Origin: Anabaena sp. PCC 7108
GTDB lineage: Bacteria; Cyanobacteriota; Cyanobacteriia; Cyanobacteriales; Nostocaceae
Length of the DNA stretch: 64,000 nt
Assembly: GCF_000332135.1 (NCBI RefSeq)
Contig: NZ_KB235896.1
Location: 3,367,321 to 3,431,320 of the forward strand
Direction: 5' to 3'
Numbering within the stretch: the stretch's first letter is position 1; the number at the start of each line of letters is the position of its first letter. Position numbers and translations under genes: made by a program. Below, piece by piece: positions 19,148 to 28,995 of this stretch. The notes below the pieces were generated by a model, which was given only the letters and a program-made list of their open reading frames with translations, had not been told where the DNA came from and did not search any database.

Positions 19148-19591
19148 TTAGTATTGCCCTTCTAGACAATATTTGACAATCAGTAGGCAATTTCTGCTAT
19201 CAGCAGCACGTTCATAGACAACATGATCTGCCAAGCGTCGAAGCAGAAACCATCCGTACCCTCCTACCTGTAGAGTACCTGGCTCTGGCTCGACTATAGC
19301 ATCAGGATTAAAAGGTTTACCATGATCCCAAATTCTAATCTCTAAGCGGTCAATCCAGAGACTCAATTCAATTTCTATGTCTGTTTCTGGTGGTAGCGCT
19401 CGATGAGCGTGACGAACAGCATTGGTAAAACCTTCTGCTAATGCTAAGTTGAGGCGATAAAGTTGGCTTTCTGACCAGCCGAATTCAGCTAAATATTGGA
19501 GAGAGAATTTTTCAAACCATTGTTGTACGTGGTTTAAGAGCTTAAGGTCGCTCTTTACCGTCAGATGGTCTTGCTGCACTGTGGTAAGCAT
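19148..19591 (-). CDS. RsbW-type anti-sigma / serine kinase (HATPase_c_2)
   Basis: 147 aa, a single GHKL ATPase domain. The N box is LAEGFTNAVRHAH (Glu-53, Asn-57), the G1 box WDHGKPFNP and the G2 box VGGYGWFLLRRLAD. The proteins act on STAS-domain antagonists and partner-switching phosphatases. In cyanobacteria, which lack SigB-type Bacillus regulons, targets are less clear. Neighbouring genes give no partner. Cytoplasmic, monocistronic. Confidence 0.88.
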   Translation of the reverse strand: MLTTVQQDHLTVKSDLKLLNHVQQWFEKFSLQYLAEFGWSESQLYRLNLALAEGFTNAVRHAHRALPPETDIEIELSLWIDRLEIRIWDHGKPFNPDAIVEPEPGTLQVGGYGWFLLRRLADHVVYERAADSRNCLLIVKYCLEGQY

Positions 19592-19713
19592 TGACCTTGA
19601 CTTAAATATAAATAAGTGAAAAATGGTATTGTTTTTTGGCGATTTTGAATTGAGGAATAGTTTTTATTTGCTATCCAAAACTGAAAATCTCATATCCAGT
19701 TTAAACTACCAAA

Positions 19714-19851
19714 GTTTACGCCTGGTTGTTTTCAAGAGCATATATCAACTAGAAGTGTGAGTAGCTAAAAGGCTTTTGATGACTTACATTCAGCTAGTTT
19801 TTAGACTCACTCATAATTTTAGTATATGCTCTTGAAACTTACAGGCGTAAC
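19714..19851. mobile_element. Long imperfect palindrome (MITE-like) downstream of petD
   Basis: The outer ends GTTTACGCCTG / CAGGCGTAAC, the middle arms TTCAAGAGCATATA / TATATGCTCTTGAA and the inner arms TGTGAGTAGCTAAAA / TTTTTAGACTCACTCA make a foldback of about 138 bp. It lies just beyond the petD stop and could also act as a transcription end for petBD. Confidence 0.65.
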
Positions 19852-19871
19852 GGTACTTTGTGGAAACTAAT

Positions 19872-20354
19872 TTAGAACAGTCCCAAAGTCAAAGATTTGT
19901 CTAATGGTAAAGCTGCACCAATACCTAACCACAAGGTGACGAAAGTACCAAACAGAAATACTGTTGTGGCTACTGGACGACGGAAGGGGTTTTGGAACTT
20001 ATTAACGTTCTCAATAAAGGGAACGAGAATTAGCCCCAAGGGTACGGAAGCCATTGCTAATACTCCTAACAGTTTGTTAGGTAGTGAGCGTAAAATCTGG
20101 AAGACTGGGTATAGATACCACTCTGGCAAAATTTCCAAGGGGGTGGCAAAAGGATTAGCTGGTTCACCTGTCATTGCTGGATCTAGAACAGCTAGAGCCA
20201 CAATACAAGCAAATGACCCCATAATTACGATAGGAAATACGTACAGCAGATCATTTGGCCAAGCTGGTTCACCATAGTAATTGTGTCCCATGCCTTGAGC
20301 AAGTTTAGCTCTTAAATTAGGATCGCTCAGATCAGGTTTTTTTTGCGTTGACAT
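19872..20354 (-). CDS. petD: Cytochrome b6-f complex subunit IV
   Basis: 160 aa, the standard length. It begins [20 protein letters not shown] and contains the [20 protein letters not shown] segment, including the PEWY sequence of the quinol-oxidation (Qo) site, and three membrane helices. It pairs with cytochrome b6 in the thylakoid cytochrome b6-f complex, which moves electrons from plastoquinol to plastocyanin or cytochrome c6. It lies 240 bases downstream of petB on the same strand, the usual petB-petD order. Confidence 0.98.
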   Translation of the reverse strand: MSTQKKPDLSDPNLRAKLAQGMGHNYYGEPAWPNDLLYVFPIVIMGSFACIVALAVLDPAMTGEPANPFATPLEILPEWYLYPVFQILRSLPNKLLGVLAMASVPLGLILVPFIENVNKFQNPFRRPVATTVFLFGTFVTLWLGIGAALPLDKSLTLGLF

Positions 20355-20594
20355 TTTTAAATTTACTCTCCTGCTTAAGTTGAGTTAAAGCATTTAGTGA
20401 AAGCCATCAGATGTTTAGGTAATCTGGTCTAAGTGCATCTGGTGGAATGGCAAATCTTTCAGGCCAGTGTTGGGGACTTTCACCGCTTACAGGTTCAGAT
20501 AGTAGTGTTTGTTTACAACTTATGTTTTCTCAGTTTAAAACAAACAACACTAATCTGGAAACTGAATCATGCTTTTCTGCTAGTGGTTGTCTGA

Positions 20595-21242
20595 TTACAA
20601 AGGACCGGAAATACCTTGTTTGCGGATCATCAAGAAGTGGAACAACATGAAGACGGCAATTAACCAAGGGAGAACGAAGGTGTGAGCGCTATAGTAGCGA
20701 GTTAGTGTTGCTTGACCAACACTGGAACCACCGCGTAGTAGGTCGGAGATAAGAACGCCAACTACGGGAATTGCTTCTGGTACACCACTAACAATTTTTA
20801 CAGCCCAGTAGCCAACTTGATCCCAAGGTAGGGAGTAGCCTGTCACACCGAAGGAAACGGTGATTACAGCTAGGATGACACCACTGATCCAGGTCAATTC
20901 GCGGGGCTTCTTGAAACCACCTGTGAGGTAAACCCGGAAGGTGTGCAGAATCATCATTAACACCATCATGCTGGCTGACCAGCGGTGAATGGAGCGAATT
21001 AGCCAACCGAAGTTGACTTCATTCATGATGTACTCTACGGAAGAATAAGCTTCAGCGACTGTTGGCTTATAGTAGAATGTCATCGCAAATCCAGTAGCAA
21101 ACTGGATTAGAAAGCAAACTAGGGTAATTCCGCCTAGGCAGTAGAATATATTTACGTGAGGAGGGACGTATTTGCTGGTTACGTCTTCTGCGATCGCTTC
21201 AAGTTCTAAGCGTTCCTCAAACCAGTCATAAACGTTGGCCAT
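20595..21242 (-). CDS. petB: Cytochrome b6
   Basis: 215 aa, full length. It begins [20 protein letters not shown] and has four transmembrane helices. Haem-ligand histidines lie in the second ([20 protein letters not shown]) and fourth ([20 protein letters not shown]) helices. It is the core haem-binding subunit of the b6-f complex. The start is 350 bases from the divergent ctpA gene, so the two share a promoter region. Co-transcription with petD is expected. Confidence 0.98.
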   Translation of the reverse strand: MANVYDWFEERLELEAIAEDVTSKYVPPHVNIFYCLGGITLVCFLIQFATGFAMTFYYKPTVAEAYSSVEYIMNEVNFGWLIRSIHRWSASMMVLMMILHTFRVYLTGGFKKPRELTWISGVILAVITVSFGVTGYSLPWDQVGYWAVKIVSGVPEAIPVVGVLISDLLRGGSSVGQATLTRYYSAHTFVLPWLIAVFMLFHFLMIRKQGISGPL

Positions 21243-21592
21243 ACAATCTCAAGTTCCTAACAATCGGTTGCGGTTGATAAATCTCCCAATATCAATTTTG
21301 GGATTTTCACAAAGATGAGTTTTCTTCAGAGTGATTAAATTTTTTCAGAAACTTAACACTCTGTAAATATGGAATATATTGCTTCCCCTTTGCAAGCTAA
21401 CGCCAAAAACGCTAGTCACAAAGTAGATTTTATCTTTAATGACGAGGGATTGAACCAAATCAGTTGGCTTAACAACTGGATGAGAACAATGCACGTCTTC
21501 TATAAAAAAAGTAACATAGTCGAGAGATAGATTTCATAAACAATCGAGTATTTGGTCAGTTTTAGGGAATTTGGGTTGAGGTGAAATTAAAG
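21243..21592. promoter_or_regulatory. Divergent promoter region petB / ctpA
   Basis: 350 non-coding bases separate the start codons of petB (minus) and ctpA (plus), so promoters for both must lie here. The stretch is AT-rich. No unambiguous operator or hairpin was recognised. Confidence 0.55.
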
Positions 21593-22837
21593 ATGGGGTT
21601 CATGAATAAACAGGTTTTGCGGCGGGGATTTTCGTTAGTTTTGGCTTTTTGCTTGGGTTTTGGCTCTTTCATCCAACCAGCAATAGCTTTGACACAGGAG
21701 CAGAAATTAGTTTCTGAGGTTTGGCGAATTGTTAATCGTTCTTATTTGGATGAGACGTTTAATCATCAAAACTGGGCTGATGTGCGGCAAAAGGCTCTAA
21801 AAAAGCCGCTGAGAAATCAAGAAGCTGCTTATGGGGCAATTCAAAAGATGCTCAAAAGCCTTAATGATCCTTTTACTCGGTTTCTAGATCCAGAGCAGTA
21901 CCGCAGTTTGCAAGTGAATACTTCTGGAGAACTGACGGGTGTAGGTTTACAAATTGCTCTCAATTCCGAAACTGGTGGCTTGGAAGTAATCACACCTATA
22001 GAAGGTTCTCCAGCGGATAAAGCAGGACTCAGACCACGCGATCGCATTTTGAAAATTGAAGGACTATCTACAGAGAATCTTACTCTTGACGAAGCTGCGG
22101 CGCGAATGCGTGGACCAATCGGTAGTATTGTAACTCTCTTGATTGCACGAGAGGGAGAGGCAGAAAAGGAATTTATCTTAAGGCGCGATCGCATTGAACT
22201 TAATCCTGTCGTAGCTGATTTGCGTTTATCCCCTCAAGGACAACCGATTGGCTACCTCCGCCTCACCCAATTTAATGCTAATGCCGCAATGGAATTGGCA
22301 CACGCTATTACTAGTTTAGAGAAAAAAGGCGCTGATGCCTACATTCTTGATTTGCGAAATAATCCAGGAGGACTATTACAAGCTGGAATTGAAGTTGCCC
22401 GGCAATGGTTAAACTCAGGCACAATCGTCTACACTGTCAATAGGCAAGGTCTTCAAGGAAATTTTGAAGCTGTCGGTACAGCCCTGACACAAGACCCTTT
22501 AGTGATTTTAGTCAATCAAGGAACTGCCAGCGCTAGTGAAATCTTAGCAGGTGCGCTGCAAGATAATGGTCGCGCCCAGTTAGTAGGTGAAACTACTTTT
22601 GGCAAAGGACTCATTCAATCCTTATTTGAATTATCTGATGGTTCAGGCTTGGCGGTAACAATTGCTAAATACGAAACTCCTAACCATCGAGATATTAATA
22701 AGTTGGGTATTAAACCAGACAAAATAATTACTCAAGCACCAATTACCCGCTTGCAAATTGGCACAGAAGCCGATAGTCAATATCAAGCAGCGGTGGAAGT
22801 ACTGGCTAAAAATTTGGTGGTACTGGGAAAGGCTTGA
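21593..22837 (+). CDS. ctpA: Carboxyl-terminal processing peptidase (S41)
   Basis: 414 aa from ATG 21593; GTG 21581 and ATG 21602 are alternatives, and GAGG at 21578-21581 fits 21593. A signal peptide ends at IQPAIA. A PDZ domain spans about residues 110-190 (TGVGLQIALNSETGGLEVIT; AGLRPRDRILKIEG). The serine protease core has the Ser-Lys dyad in NQGTASASEILAG (Ser about 313) and ETTFGKGLIQS (Lys about 338), 25 residues apart as in the family. CtpA trims the D1 precursor C-terminus in the thylakoid lumen, which is needed to assemble the manganese cluster of photosystem II. Confidence 0.9.
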   Translation: MGFMNKQVLRRGFSLVLAFCLGFGSFIQPAIALTQEQKLVSEVWRIVNRSYLDETFNHQNWADVRQKALKKPLRNQEAAYGAIQKMLKSLNDPFTRFLDPEQYRSLQVNTSGELTGVGLQIALNSETGGLEVITPIEGSPADKAGLRPRDRILKIEGLSTENLTLDEAAARMRGPIGSIVTLLIAREGEAEKEFILRRDRIELNPVVADLRLSPQGQPIGYLRLTQFNANAAMELAHAITSLEKKGADAYILDLRNNPGGLLQAGIEVARQWLNSGTIVYTVNRQGLQGNFEAVGTALTQDPLVILVNQGTASASEILAGALQDNGRAQLVGETTFGKGLIQSLFELSDGSGLAVTIAKYETPNHRDINKLGIKPDKIITQAPITRLQIGTEADSQYQAAVEVLAKNLVVLGKA

Positions 22838-22884
22838 TGGGGTGATGGGGTGATGGGATGACGCGGAGACACGGTGATGGGGTG

Positions 22885-22940
22885 ACGCGGGGACGCGGGG
22901 ACGCGGGGACGCGGGGACGCGGGGACGCGGGGACGCGGGG
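22885..22940. repeat. Perfect tandem octamer ACGCGGGG x7
   Basis: Seven uninterrupted 8-base units, flanked on both sides by degenerate versions (GACGCGGAGACACGG). A CCCCTGC heptamer-like tract follows at 22979-23012, next to the stop of the MBL gene. Two ORFs read through this tract on either strand are artefacts of its composition. Confidence 0.9.
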
Positions 22941-23011
22941 ACTCGGAGACACGGGGACGCGGAGAAATAATGATCTACTGCCCCCTACCCCCTGCCCCCT
23001 GCCCCCTGCCT

Positions 23012-23821
23012 TCAATTACTCATTACCAATCGTTGATAGGCTTTATCTAGAAAACGTTTGCCTCGGAGAAAACCTGTATTAGCGCCGGGGCAAATGTACT
23101 GTAAAGTTTCTGGTGTAAAGCGATCGCGCAGGGCTTGAACACTTTTAAGTTGTCTTGGCCAGTGAAAAGTCTTTGGTATAGGGAGTGGAACCAGTTCACC
23201 TTTTTGGTTAGGAAGTAAATGCCGTCCAGAAAATAGCACACCCCCAAATTCACGATAGTATAGACATGATGACCCAGGAGAATGTCCTGGTGTCCAAATC
23301 GCTTGTGCTGTAGCATCAAGAGTGAATTCTTGACCAAAAGTGGTAACAATTGAGCCAGGTAATAAATAAGCTTCTTGTTCTTGAATAAGAATTTTACAGT
23401 TAAAGATTTGCTGAATTTCTGCCGCTTTGCCTATAGCACCGCGATGAGTAAGAAAGATCCAACTTATACCCCCATGTAAACGCAAAAAATCCTGCGTTGT
23501 TTGTTCTAAGAAGGGGCAGTCTATCAAGATGTTACCTTCATTTCTTAAAATCAAGTAAGAAGTTCCTCCTAAGGTATCTCGATTAGGTGGAAAGGCGAAA
23601 ATGGTGTTGAGTGTGGAATTTGTCGGTAAGTTTTCTTCTATCGGTACTTCGTCAGGAAGTACTGCAATTGGTGGCTTAGTCCTATGACTTGGCTGTTGAG
23701 ATAAGGGAGACATGAGCAAAAACCGAAACTGAGGAGTGGTGGACAATCGCGTTACAGTGTACTTACCCAACCCTGTTAACTGTAGTTGCAAAATTAGGGT
23801 TGCAGTCTTGCTTGTAGTCAT
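23012..23821 (-). CDS. Metallo-beta-lactamase-fold protein lacking metal ligands
   Basis: 269 aa from ATG 23821; an ATG at 23713 giving MSPLSQQPSHRTKPP is a plausible alternative. The MBL fold is recognisable from GGTSYLILRNEGNILIDCP, IFLTHRGAIGKAAEIQ, WTPGHSPGSSCLYY and GVLFSGRHLLP. The HxHxDH zinc motif reads HRGAIG, and the usual Asp of the SGD motif is Arg. It therefore probably binds no dinuclear zinc in the usual way, and its activity is uncertain. It is divergent from the site-2 protease gene, with starts 54 bases apart. Confidence 0.75.
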   Translation of the reverse strand: MTTSKTATLILQLQLTGLGKYTVTRLSTTPQFRFLLMSPLSQQPSHRTKPPIAVLPDEVPIEENLPTNSTLNTIFAFPPNRDTLGGTSYLILRNEGNILIDCPFLEQTTQDFLRLHGGISWIFLTHRGAIGKAAEIQQIFNCKILIQEQEAYLLPGSIVTTFGQEFTLDATAQAIWTPGHSPGSSCLYYREFGGVLFSGRHLLPNQKGELVPLPIPKTFHWPRQLKSVQALRDRFTPETLQYICPGANTGFLRGKRFLDKAYQRLVMSN

Positions 23822-23875
23822 GATGTTTGACAAAGACTACAGGTAAGGAATTCTGTCAAAACTGGTGAAGATAAC

Positions 23876-25354
23876 ATGGCATTTTGGTTTCTCCTGTTAC
23901 TGGGACTAGCTACTTATCTAATAATTCAGCGCAGCGTTGCTCAGATTACCCGAACGCCTGTGTGGTTATTATGGTTGGTGTTAATGACACCATCTTTTGT
24001 GTTGACTGGTTGGACACTGCTATATGGCGCTAAACAACCACCTCCAGCCACACTAATTATCTGGCCGTCAGTTGTATCCCTCTTGTTATACTGGTTTTTG
24101 TTTCAGTGGGGTCGGCGAGTACCAGGAGATACACAGACTCAAGCTTCAGCTCCAGCATTACAATCAGCAAACAATTCTACCTTAGAACCGACACCAGTGC
24201 GTCCCATTGATCCAGCAGAAGAAACTCAACTGCGAAATTGCTTTTCTTGGTCTGTATACTACATTCAAAACATTGAGTACCGACCTCAAGCAGTGATTTG
24301 TCGAGGTCAGTTGCGAACTACACCAATTAATGCTTACCAGCAGATTAAAGCAAATATTGAAAGGGAATTTGGCGATCGCTTTTTGGTGATATTTCAAGAA
24401 GGTATAAATGGTAAACCCTTTTTTGTACTCGTTCCCAATACTCAAGCTGCTAAACAAAGTAGCAACAACAAGCGAGACAATTTAACTCAACCAGTTATAG
24501 CCATCCTACTATTAACAGCTACTTTAATAACTACTACCTTGATGGGTGCAAAAATTGCTGGTGTTCAATTAACACAAGTAGAATCTGACCCAACTATATT
24601 TCTCAAAGGCTTACCCTATGCATTAGGGTTAATGACTGTTTTAGGTATCCACGAACTTGGTCACTATTTCACGGCTAAATTCTACAAAATTCGCTCCACA
24701 CTACCTTACTTTATTCCTGTACCATTTTTCCTGGGAACTTTTGGGGCATTTATTCAGATGCGTAGTCCAATTCCCAACCGCAAAGCTTTATTTGATGTTA
24801 GTATAGCTGGACCAATTGCGGGTTTTATTGTTACCTTGCCCCTACTTTTTTGGGGGTTAGCTAATTCGGAAATAGTTCCTATTAATGAAAAATATGGACT
24901 TTTGAATCCTGATTCTCTTAATCCCAAATATTCAATTTTGTTAGCATTGCTGGCAAAGTTAGCATTAGGAAATGAGCTAACAGTAAAATCAGCTATTGAT
25001 TTGCATCCAGTCGCAGTTGCTGGGTTTTTAGGACTAATTGTGACAGCATTAAACTTGATGCCCGTGGGACAACTGGATGGTGGACATATTGTCCATGCTA
25101 TGTTTGGACAACGCACAGCAGTTGCTATTGGTCAAATTGCTCGTTTATTGTTATTAATACTTTCGTTTATCCGAGAAGAATTTTTATTGTGGGCAATTAT
25201 TTTATTATTTGTGCCGTTGATTGATGAACCCGCGTTGAATGATGTCACAGAACTTGATAATGGACGTGATGTTTTAGGATTAGTGGCAATAGCATTATTA
25301 TTGTTGATTGTGCTGCCACTACCACAATTTTTGGCTCGTGTTTTGCAAATTTAG
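23876..25354 (+). CDS. Site-2 protease family protein (M50, EGY-like)
   Basis: 492 aa. Two N-terminal hydrophobic segments precede a soluble domain (about residues 110-190, FSWSVYYIQNIEYRPQAVIC) typical of the EGY-like branch. The M50 core follows, with the zinc motif HELGH at 259-263 and the second metal-binding motif NLMPVGQLDGGH near residue 400, plus further helices. Such proteases cut membrane-embedded substrates; plant EGY1 homologues act in chloroplast development. Cyanobacterial substrates are unknown. Confidence 0.88.
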   Translation: MAFWFLLLLGLATYLIIQRSVAQITRTPVWLLWLVLMTPSFVLTGWTLLYGAKQPPPATLIIWPSVVSLLLYWFLFQWGRRVPGDTQTQASAPALQSANNSTLEPTPVRPIDPAEETQLRNCFSWSVYYIQNIEYRPQAVICRGQLRTTPINAYQQIKANIEREFGDRFLVIFQEGINGKPFFVLVPNTQAAKQSSNNKRDNLTQPVIAILLLTATLITTTLMGAKIAGVQLTQVESDPTIFLKGLPYALGLMTVLGIHELGHYFTAKFYKIRSTLPYFIPVPFFLGTFGAFIQMRSPIPNRKALFDVSIAGPIAGFIVTLPLLFWGLANSEIVPINEKYGLLNPDSLNPKYSILLALLAKLALGNELTVKSAIDLHPVAVAGFLGLIVTALNLMPVGQLDGGHIVHAMFGQRTAVAIGQIARLLLLILSFIREEFLLWAIILLFVPLIDEPALNDVTELDNGRDVLGLVAIALLLLIVLPLPQFLARVLQI

Positions 25355-25423
25355 AAGCTGGGTTTGAGTCAGAAATAATTCTAAAAAACTTAGACCCGCT
25401 CTATGCCATCCTAAATGTGGTTT

Positions 25424-25654
25424 TAGAGGGTGTTTGAAAAGTCTAAATTCATACTCTCTGGGCGATTATAAATCGCGGCTACACAGACAAAACCCACCTA
25501 CCCTTCGGGAACGCCAGAGGCGAACGTTGGTTCAGAAGCCTGGATTTTTCATTAGTTCCGAAGGAATAGGTGGAATTCACTCGTGTAGTAGCGTTCGCCC
25601 TTGGCGTTGCGGAGCAATATTATATTCGCCGAAAACTTTTCAAACATCCTCTTA
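25424..25654. mobile_element. MITE or IS remnant with GAGGRTGTTTGAAAAG ends
   Basis: The left end GAGGGTGTTTGAAAAG and the complement of the right end GAGGATGTTTGAAAAG differ at one base. Inside, a second inverted pair (CTACACAGACAAAACCCACC / GGTGGAATTCACTCGTGTAG, imperfect) and GGGAACGCC..GGCGAACG repeats leave no coding capacity. It lies in the 25355-26034 gap just upstream of the HerA cassette and looks like a non-autonomous transposon derivative. Confidence 0.72.
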
Positions 25655-25851
25655 GTGTGTATAGCAATCGGTTAATCTCGTTCATAGAGGTTTCTTCTAT
25701 TGTGTAGTAACTTTTTCTGAAACCCTTTCTCTGTAACCTTTCCAAGCTTTTTGTCTATTTTCTGTCCTGTACAGAGAAAATTAAGCTGCTTGTTTGTTAA
25801 AATACAAACTTAAATAGGCTTACTGAAAGCATTGCAGGAATCGTTCAAGAA

Positions 25852-26023
25852 GGCAGGAGGCAGAGGGCAGAGGGCAGAAGGAACCAATTGGAAAGGGATT
25901 GTGACCCCTCCCAATCGGAAGCTCCCAAATTTTCGATTTGGGAGGGGCTTCATACCCTTACTCCTTTCAGTCGTGGGCAGAGGAGACATTCCTTCTGCCT
26001 CCTGCCTCCTGCCCTCTGCCTTT
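25852..26023. repeat. Inverted heptamer arms and hairpin before the HerA cassette
   Basis: GGCAGAGGGCAGAGGGCAG (25859-25880) on the left and TGCCTCCTGCCTCCTGCCC on the right (about 25998-26023) are complementary heptamer tracts. Between them is a hairpin CTCCCAAAT / ATTTGGGAG (about 25925-25947). The element ends about 12 bases before the ATG of the HerA gene and so forms its leader. Confidence 0.6.
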
Positions 26024-26034
26024 ACCGGTGAATT

Positions 26035-28914
26035 ATGAATGAAAGCTCAGATTTTCCAAACATACTCTACATAAACCTATCCTCAGATAAGGTTAATGGT
26101 TTTATGTTTGGATTAAAAATTGCATTTATTCCCGACTTTCTTCTAGATCACACTCTTTTAGGTAAAGAACGACCAGATCGTATTCAAGAATATTTTGGTC
26201 GTTGGAATCAATTTGTATCAGGTTTATGGCGTAGTACAGAAGATGTAACCTATGCTCTCAGATTTGACCTAAATCAGACGCATAAAAATATTGATACTTA
26301 TTTTTTAGGAAGATTAAGAACTGCTGATATTCCTGAAGGTGCTATTCATGCCAATATTCTCTTGAATGATTTAGAGAGGATGTTATCATCCTTTGGTTTT
26401 GAACCTCAGTTACTAGCTAAACATGAATTACAAGACTTATCTGAAAATTATAATTATCGCTTTTCTTTAGAAGTTTCACAGCAAGAAGTGAAAACTTTCA
26501 TCAGAGAAGATACTCCTATTGTTGGGGAAAAATCTAATTCTCTTGATAGTGAATTTTCTCTGCCTAAAGAATTTATTTATCACCACCCTGAACAAAAAAT
26601 CCCCTTAAATCCTCTAGCTTTTTATGGTGTTCGCTTTTGGTGGGGGGCTGGAGGCACTTTTTTAACTCCTTTTAATGCGATCGCTTGCCAAAAATCGGCA
26701 GTTAGTGTTTTAATCTTATTAACTCCAACTGTTCTGAAAGCAGAAGAAGCAAAATTGATGTCGGACGTTGCCCGTCAATCAGAAAGTTTAGCCCAAATGC
26801 AAACCAAAGGAACGAATTTTGGTAATGCACAGGTTAACCCTTCTCAAAGCAAAACCGATCCTCAATTACGCTGGGAATCAAGACTTTATGCCGCTAATTT
26901 ACGACGATTAACCACTTATCCTTTCCTCACTACACTATTTTGTTTTTCCGATGATCAGGCAGCAGGAGAACAAGTAGCGGCAGCTTTTGCGGCTAGTATC
27001 AGAGAAGAGCGTCAAACAGAACCACCTTTAGGGGAAAGTGAACCAATTCCTTCAGGGTCTGAAATATCTCTTTATGAAAATTCCAGCCATCTTCAAAAAG
27101 TTCGCCAATATCTAATTTTTGATCCATTAATTTTAAAACTTCATAGCAAAAAAGCACCCCATGATGCTCTCAGACGATTGAGGTATTTAATGGATGCAAG
27201 AGGAGCCGGTTCAGTTTTTCGGTTTCCTATTTCCATTGAAGGAGGAGTACCGGGTATTCCTGTTAAGCAACGTCCTCCAGATTTTCATCCTGGTTCTCGT
27301 AATGAAGAAATTCCCTCAGATGCCATTGATTTGGGGAGATTTCATGTAGGTGGTAGAGCTTATCTTTCCAAAAATGCTTTTACCAAACACGCCTTAATTA
27401 CAGGATTTACAGGAAGTGGAAAAAGTAATACTAGCCTATATTTATTAGATCAGTTTTGGCGTAAATTAAAGATTCCTTTTTTAGTGATTGAGTCAGCTAA
27501 AAAAGAATATCGGGGATTGCGAAATGTAGATGTATTTCAGAATCAATTACTTATTTACACTTTGGGTAATGAAAATATTGCACCTTTAAGATTTAATCCT
27601 TTTGAACTAATTGAAGGAGTAAGAGTAGAATCTCATTTAGCCAATTTACAAACTTGTTTTGAGGGTGCATTGCCCCCTGTCGGACCCTTATCATCAATTA
27701 TTTCTGAAGGTCTAGAGGTAATTTATCGTCAATATGGTTGGAGATTAACTGATTATGGTAGATCTGCCGATCCCCGTCAGTTTCCGACTATGGAAGATTT
27801 TTATGTGACAGTGGAACAAGTATTAAAAGAAAGGGGTTATCAAGGAGAAGTAAAAAGTAATTTAGAAGCAGCAATTAAGGGCAGAATCAAGCCTTTATTA
27901 ATGGGAAGTAAGGGCTTAATGTTCAGTAGTTCTCGCTCCCATCCTAGTGCAGAAATTTTATTTAGTCATCCTGTGATTTTGGAACTTAATGACCTGAATG
28001 AACAAGATAAATCCTTAGTAATGATGTTCTTTTTAACCTTATTAAGAGAATATCGAGAACTGCACACTAGCAAAGAATTAGCTCACATTACTCTAGTAGA
28101 AGAGGCTCATAATGTTTTAGAAAATGTGGCTTCGACTGGTAATCAAGAGGGAGGAGGTTCGGATGTTAAAGCCAAGTCAGTGCAAGCATTTTGCAATATG
28201 TTGGCAGAGGTGAGAGCCTATGGTGAAGGTTTAATTATTGCTGATCAATCTCCCGAAAAATTGGCACGGGATGCAATGCGAAATACTAATGTACAAATTG
28301 CTCATCAATTAAGGGATGCTCATGATCGGGAGGCGATTGCTAATGCCATGATTATGAGCGAAGAACAAAGAGACTTTTTAGGTAAATGTGAAACAGGTAG
28401 AGCAGCAGTTTTTTATACTGGATTGCAAAAAGCCACATTCATAGATATTCCTGTTTACAAGGATAAATTACCCCCCACCTATGAAGGTAAATCAGCCATT
28501 GAAAATCGCTGGCGGGGTTTTGATGACGATCCTAGTCCTCACGTTTCTGATTTGCAAGTACGAGATTACATGAGCCAATTTATTAATAAAGAGCCAAAAA
28601 ATCTTAACTGTTCTTTATGTCAAGTTAAATGTAACTATCGTGATCGGATTTTAGAATTAGCAGAAATAAGTAAGTCAGAGTTTAAAAATGCTTTAGATAA
28701 ATTTAATCAAGCTAATTCACAAAGTAAAGTTGATGAGTTTACTAAACTTGGTAAAGTAATTTTAGAAAGCACAAATGTTAACAATATGAATAACTTGGAT
28801 TTGGCATGGTGCTATACAAAAGAAATGTGGTTTAGATTGGAAAAAGACCTTTTAGATGATGATGATAAAAAACAGTTTATGATTATTTTTACTAAAATTG
28901 TAAAGCAAGTATAA
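26035..28914 (+). CDS. HerA/DUF87-type ATP-binding protein, 959 aa
   Basis: A large HerA/FtsK-superfamily ATPase. The Walker A is GFTGSGKS (457-464). The Walker B ITLVEEAH lies at 685-692, followed by AEVRAYGEGLIIADQSPEKL (sensor-like region) and TNVQIAHQLRDAHDRE. The 450-residue N-terminal half is unlike the short HAS barrel of archaeal HerA and is unassigned. A C-terminal CxxCxxxC cluster (Cys 859, 862, 866) may bind metal. HerA ATPases form hexamers that translocate DNA, usually with a nuclease partner (NurA, SIR2 or DUF4297). No nuclease is visible beside it. Three further genes follow on the same strand. No strong ribosome-binding site is seen. Confidence 0.82.
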   Translation: MNESSDFPNILYINLSSDKVNGFMFGLKIAFIPDFLLDHTLLGKERPDRIQEYFGRWNQFVSGLWRSTEDVTYALRFDLNQTHKNIDTYFLGRLRTADIPEGAIHANILLNDLERMLSSFGFEPQLLAKHELQDLSENYNYRFSLEVSQQEVKTFIREDTPIVGEKSNSLDSEFSLPKEFIYHHPEQKIPLNPLAFYGVRFWWGAGGTFLTPFNAIACQKSAVSVLILLTPTVLKAEEAKLMSDVARQSESLAQMQTKGTNFGNAQVNPSQSKTDPQLRWESRLYAANLRRLTTYPFLTTLFCFSDDQAAGEQVAAAFAASIREERQTEPPLGESEPIPSGSEISLYENSSHLQKVRQYLIFDPLILKLHSKKAPHDALRRLRYLMDARGAGSVFRFPISIEGGVPGIPVKQRPPDFHPGSRNEEIPSDAIDLGRFHVGGRAYLSKNAFTKHALITGFTGSGKSNTSLYLLDQFWRKLKIPFLVIESAKKEYRGLRNVDVFQNQLLIYTLGNENIAPLRFNPFELIEGVRVESHLANLQTCFEGALPPVGPLSSIISEGLEVIYRQYGWRLTDYGRSADPRQFPTMEDFYVTVEQVLKERGYQGEVKSNLEAAIKGRIKPLLMGSKGLMFSSSRSHPSAEILFSHPVILELNDLNEQDKSLVMMFFLTLLREYRELHTSKELAHITLVEEAHNVLENVASTGNQEGGGSDVKAKSVQAFCNMLAEVRAYGEGLIIADQSPEKLARDAMRNTNVQIAHQLRDAHDREAIANAMIMSEEQRDFLGKCETGRAAVFYTGLQKATFIDIPVYKDKLPPTYEGKSAIENRWRGFDDDPSPHVSDLQVRDYMSQFINKEPKNLNCSLCQVKCNYRDRILELAEISKSEFKNALDKFNQANSQSKVDEFTKLGKVILESTNVNNMNNLDLAWCYTKEMWFRLEKDLLDDDDKKQFMIIFTKIVKQV

Positions 28915-28995
28915 AATTTACTTGCATCGAATGAAACCAGGTTTTATACTGATATGTATTAATAACAAAATTTTAAAGGAAAAGGTGAAAAATAA

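Noticed and set aside
22806-23082. Proline/arginine-rich frames on both strands
   Set aside because: Artefacts of the ACGCGGGG octamer tandem and C-rich tract; overlap real gene ends.
25434-25655. 73-codon frame upstream of the HerA cassette
   Set aside because: Falls entirely inside a MITE-like element with palindromic composition.
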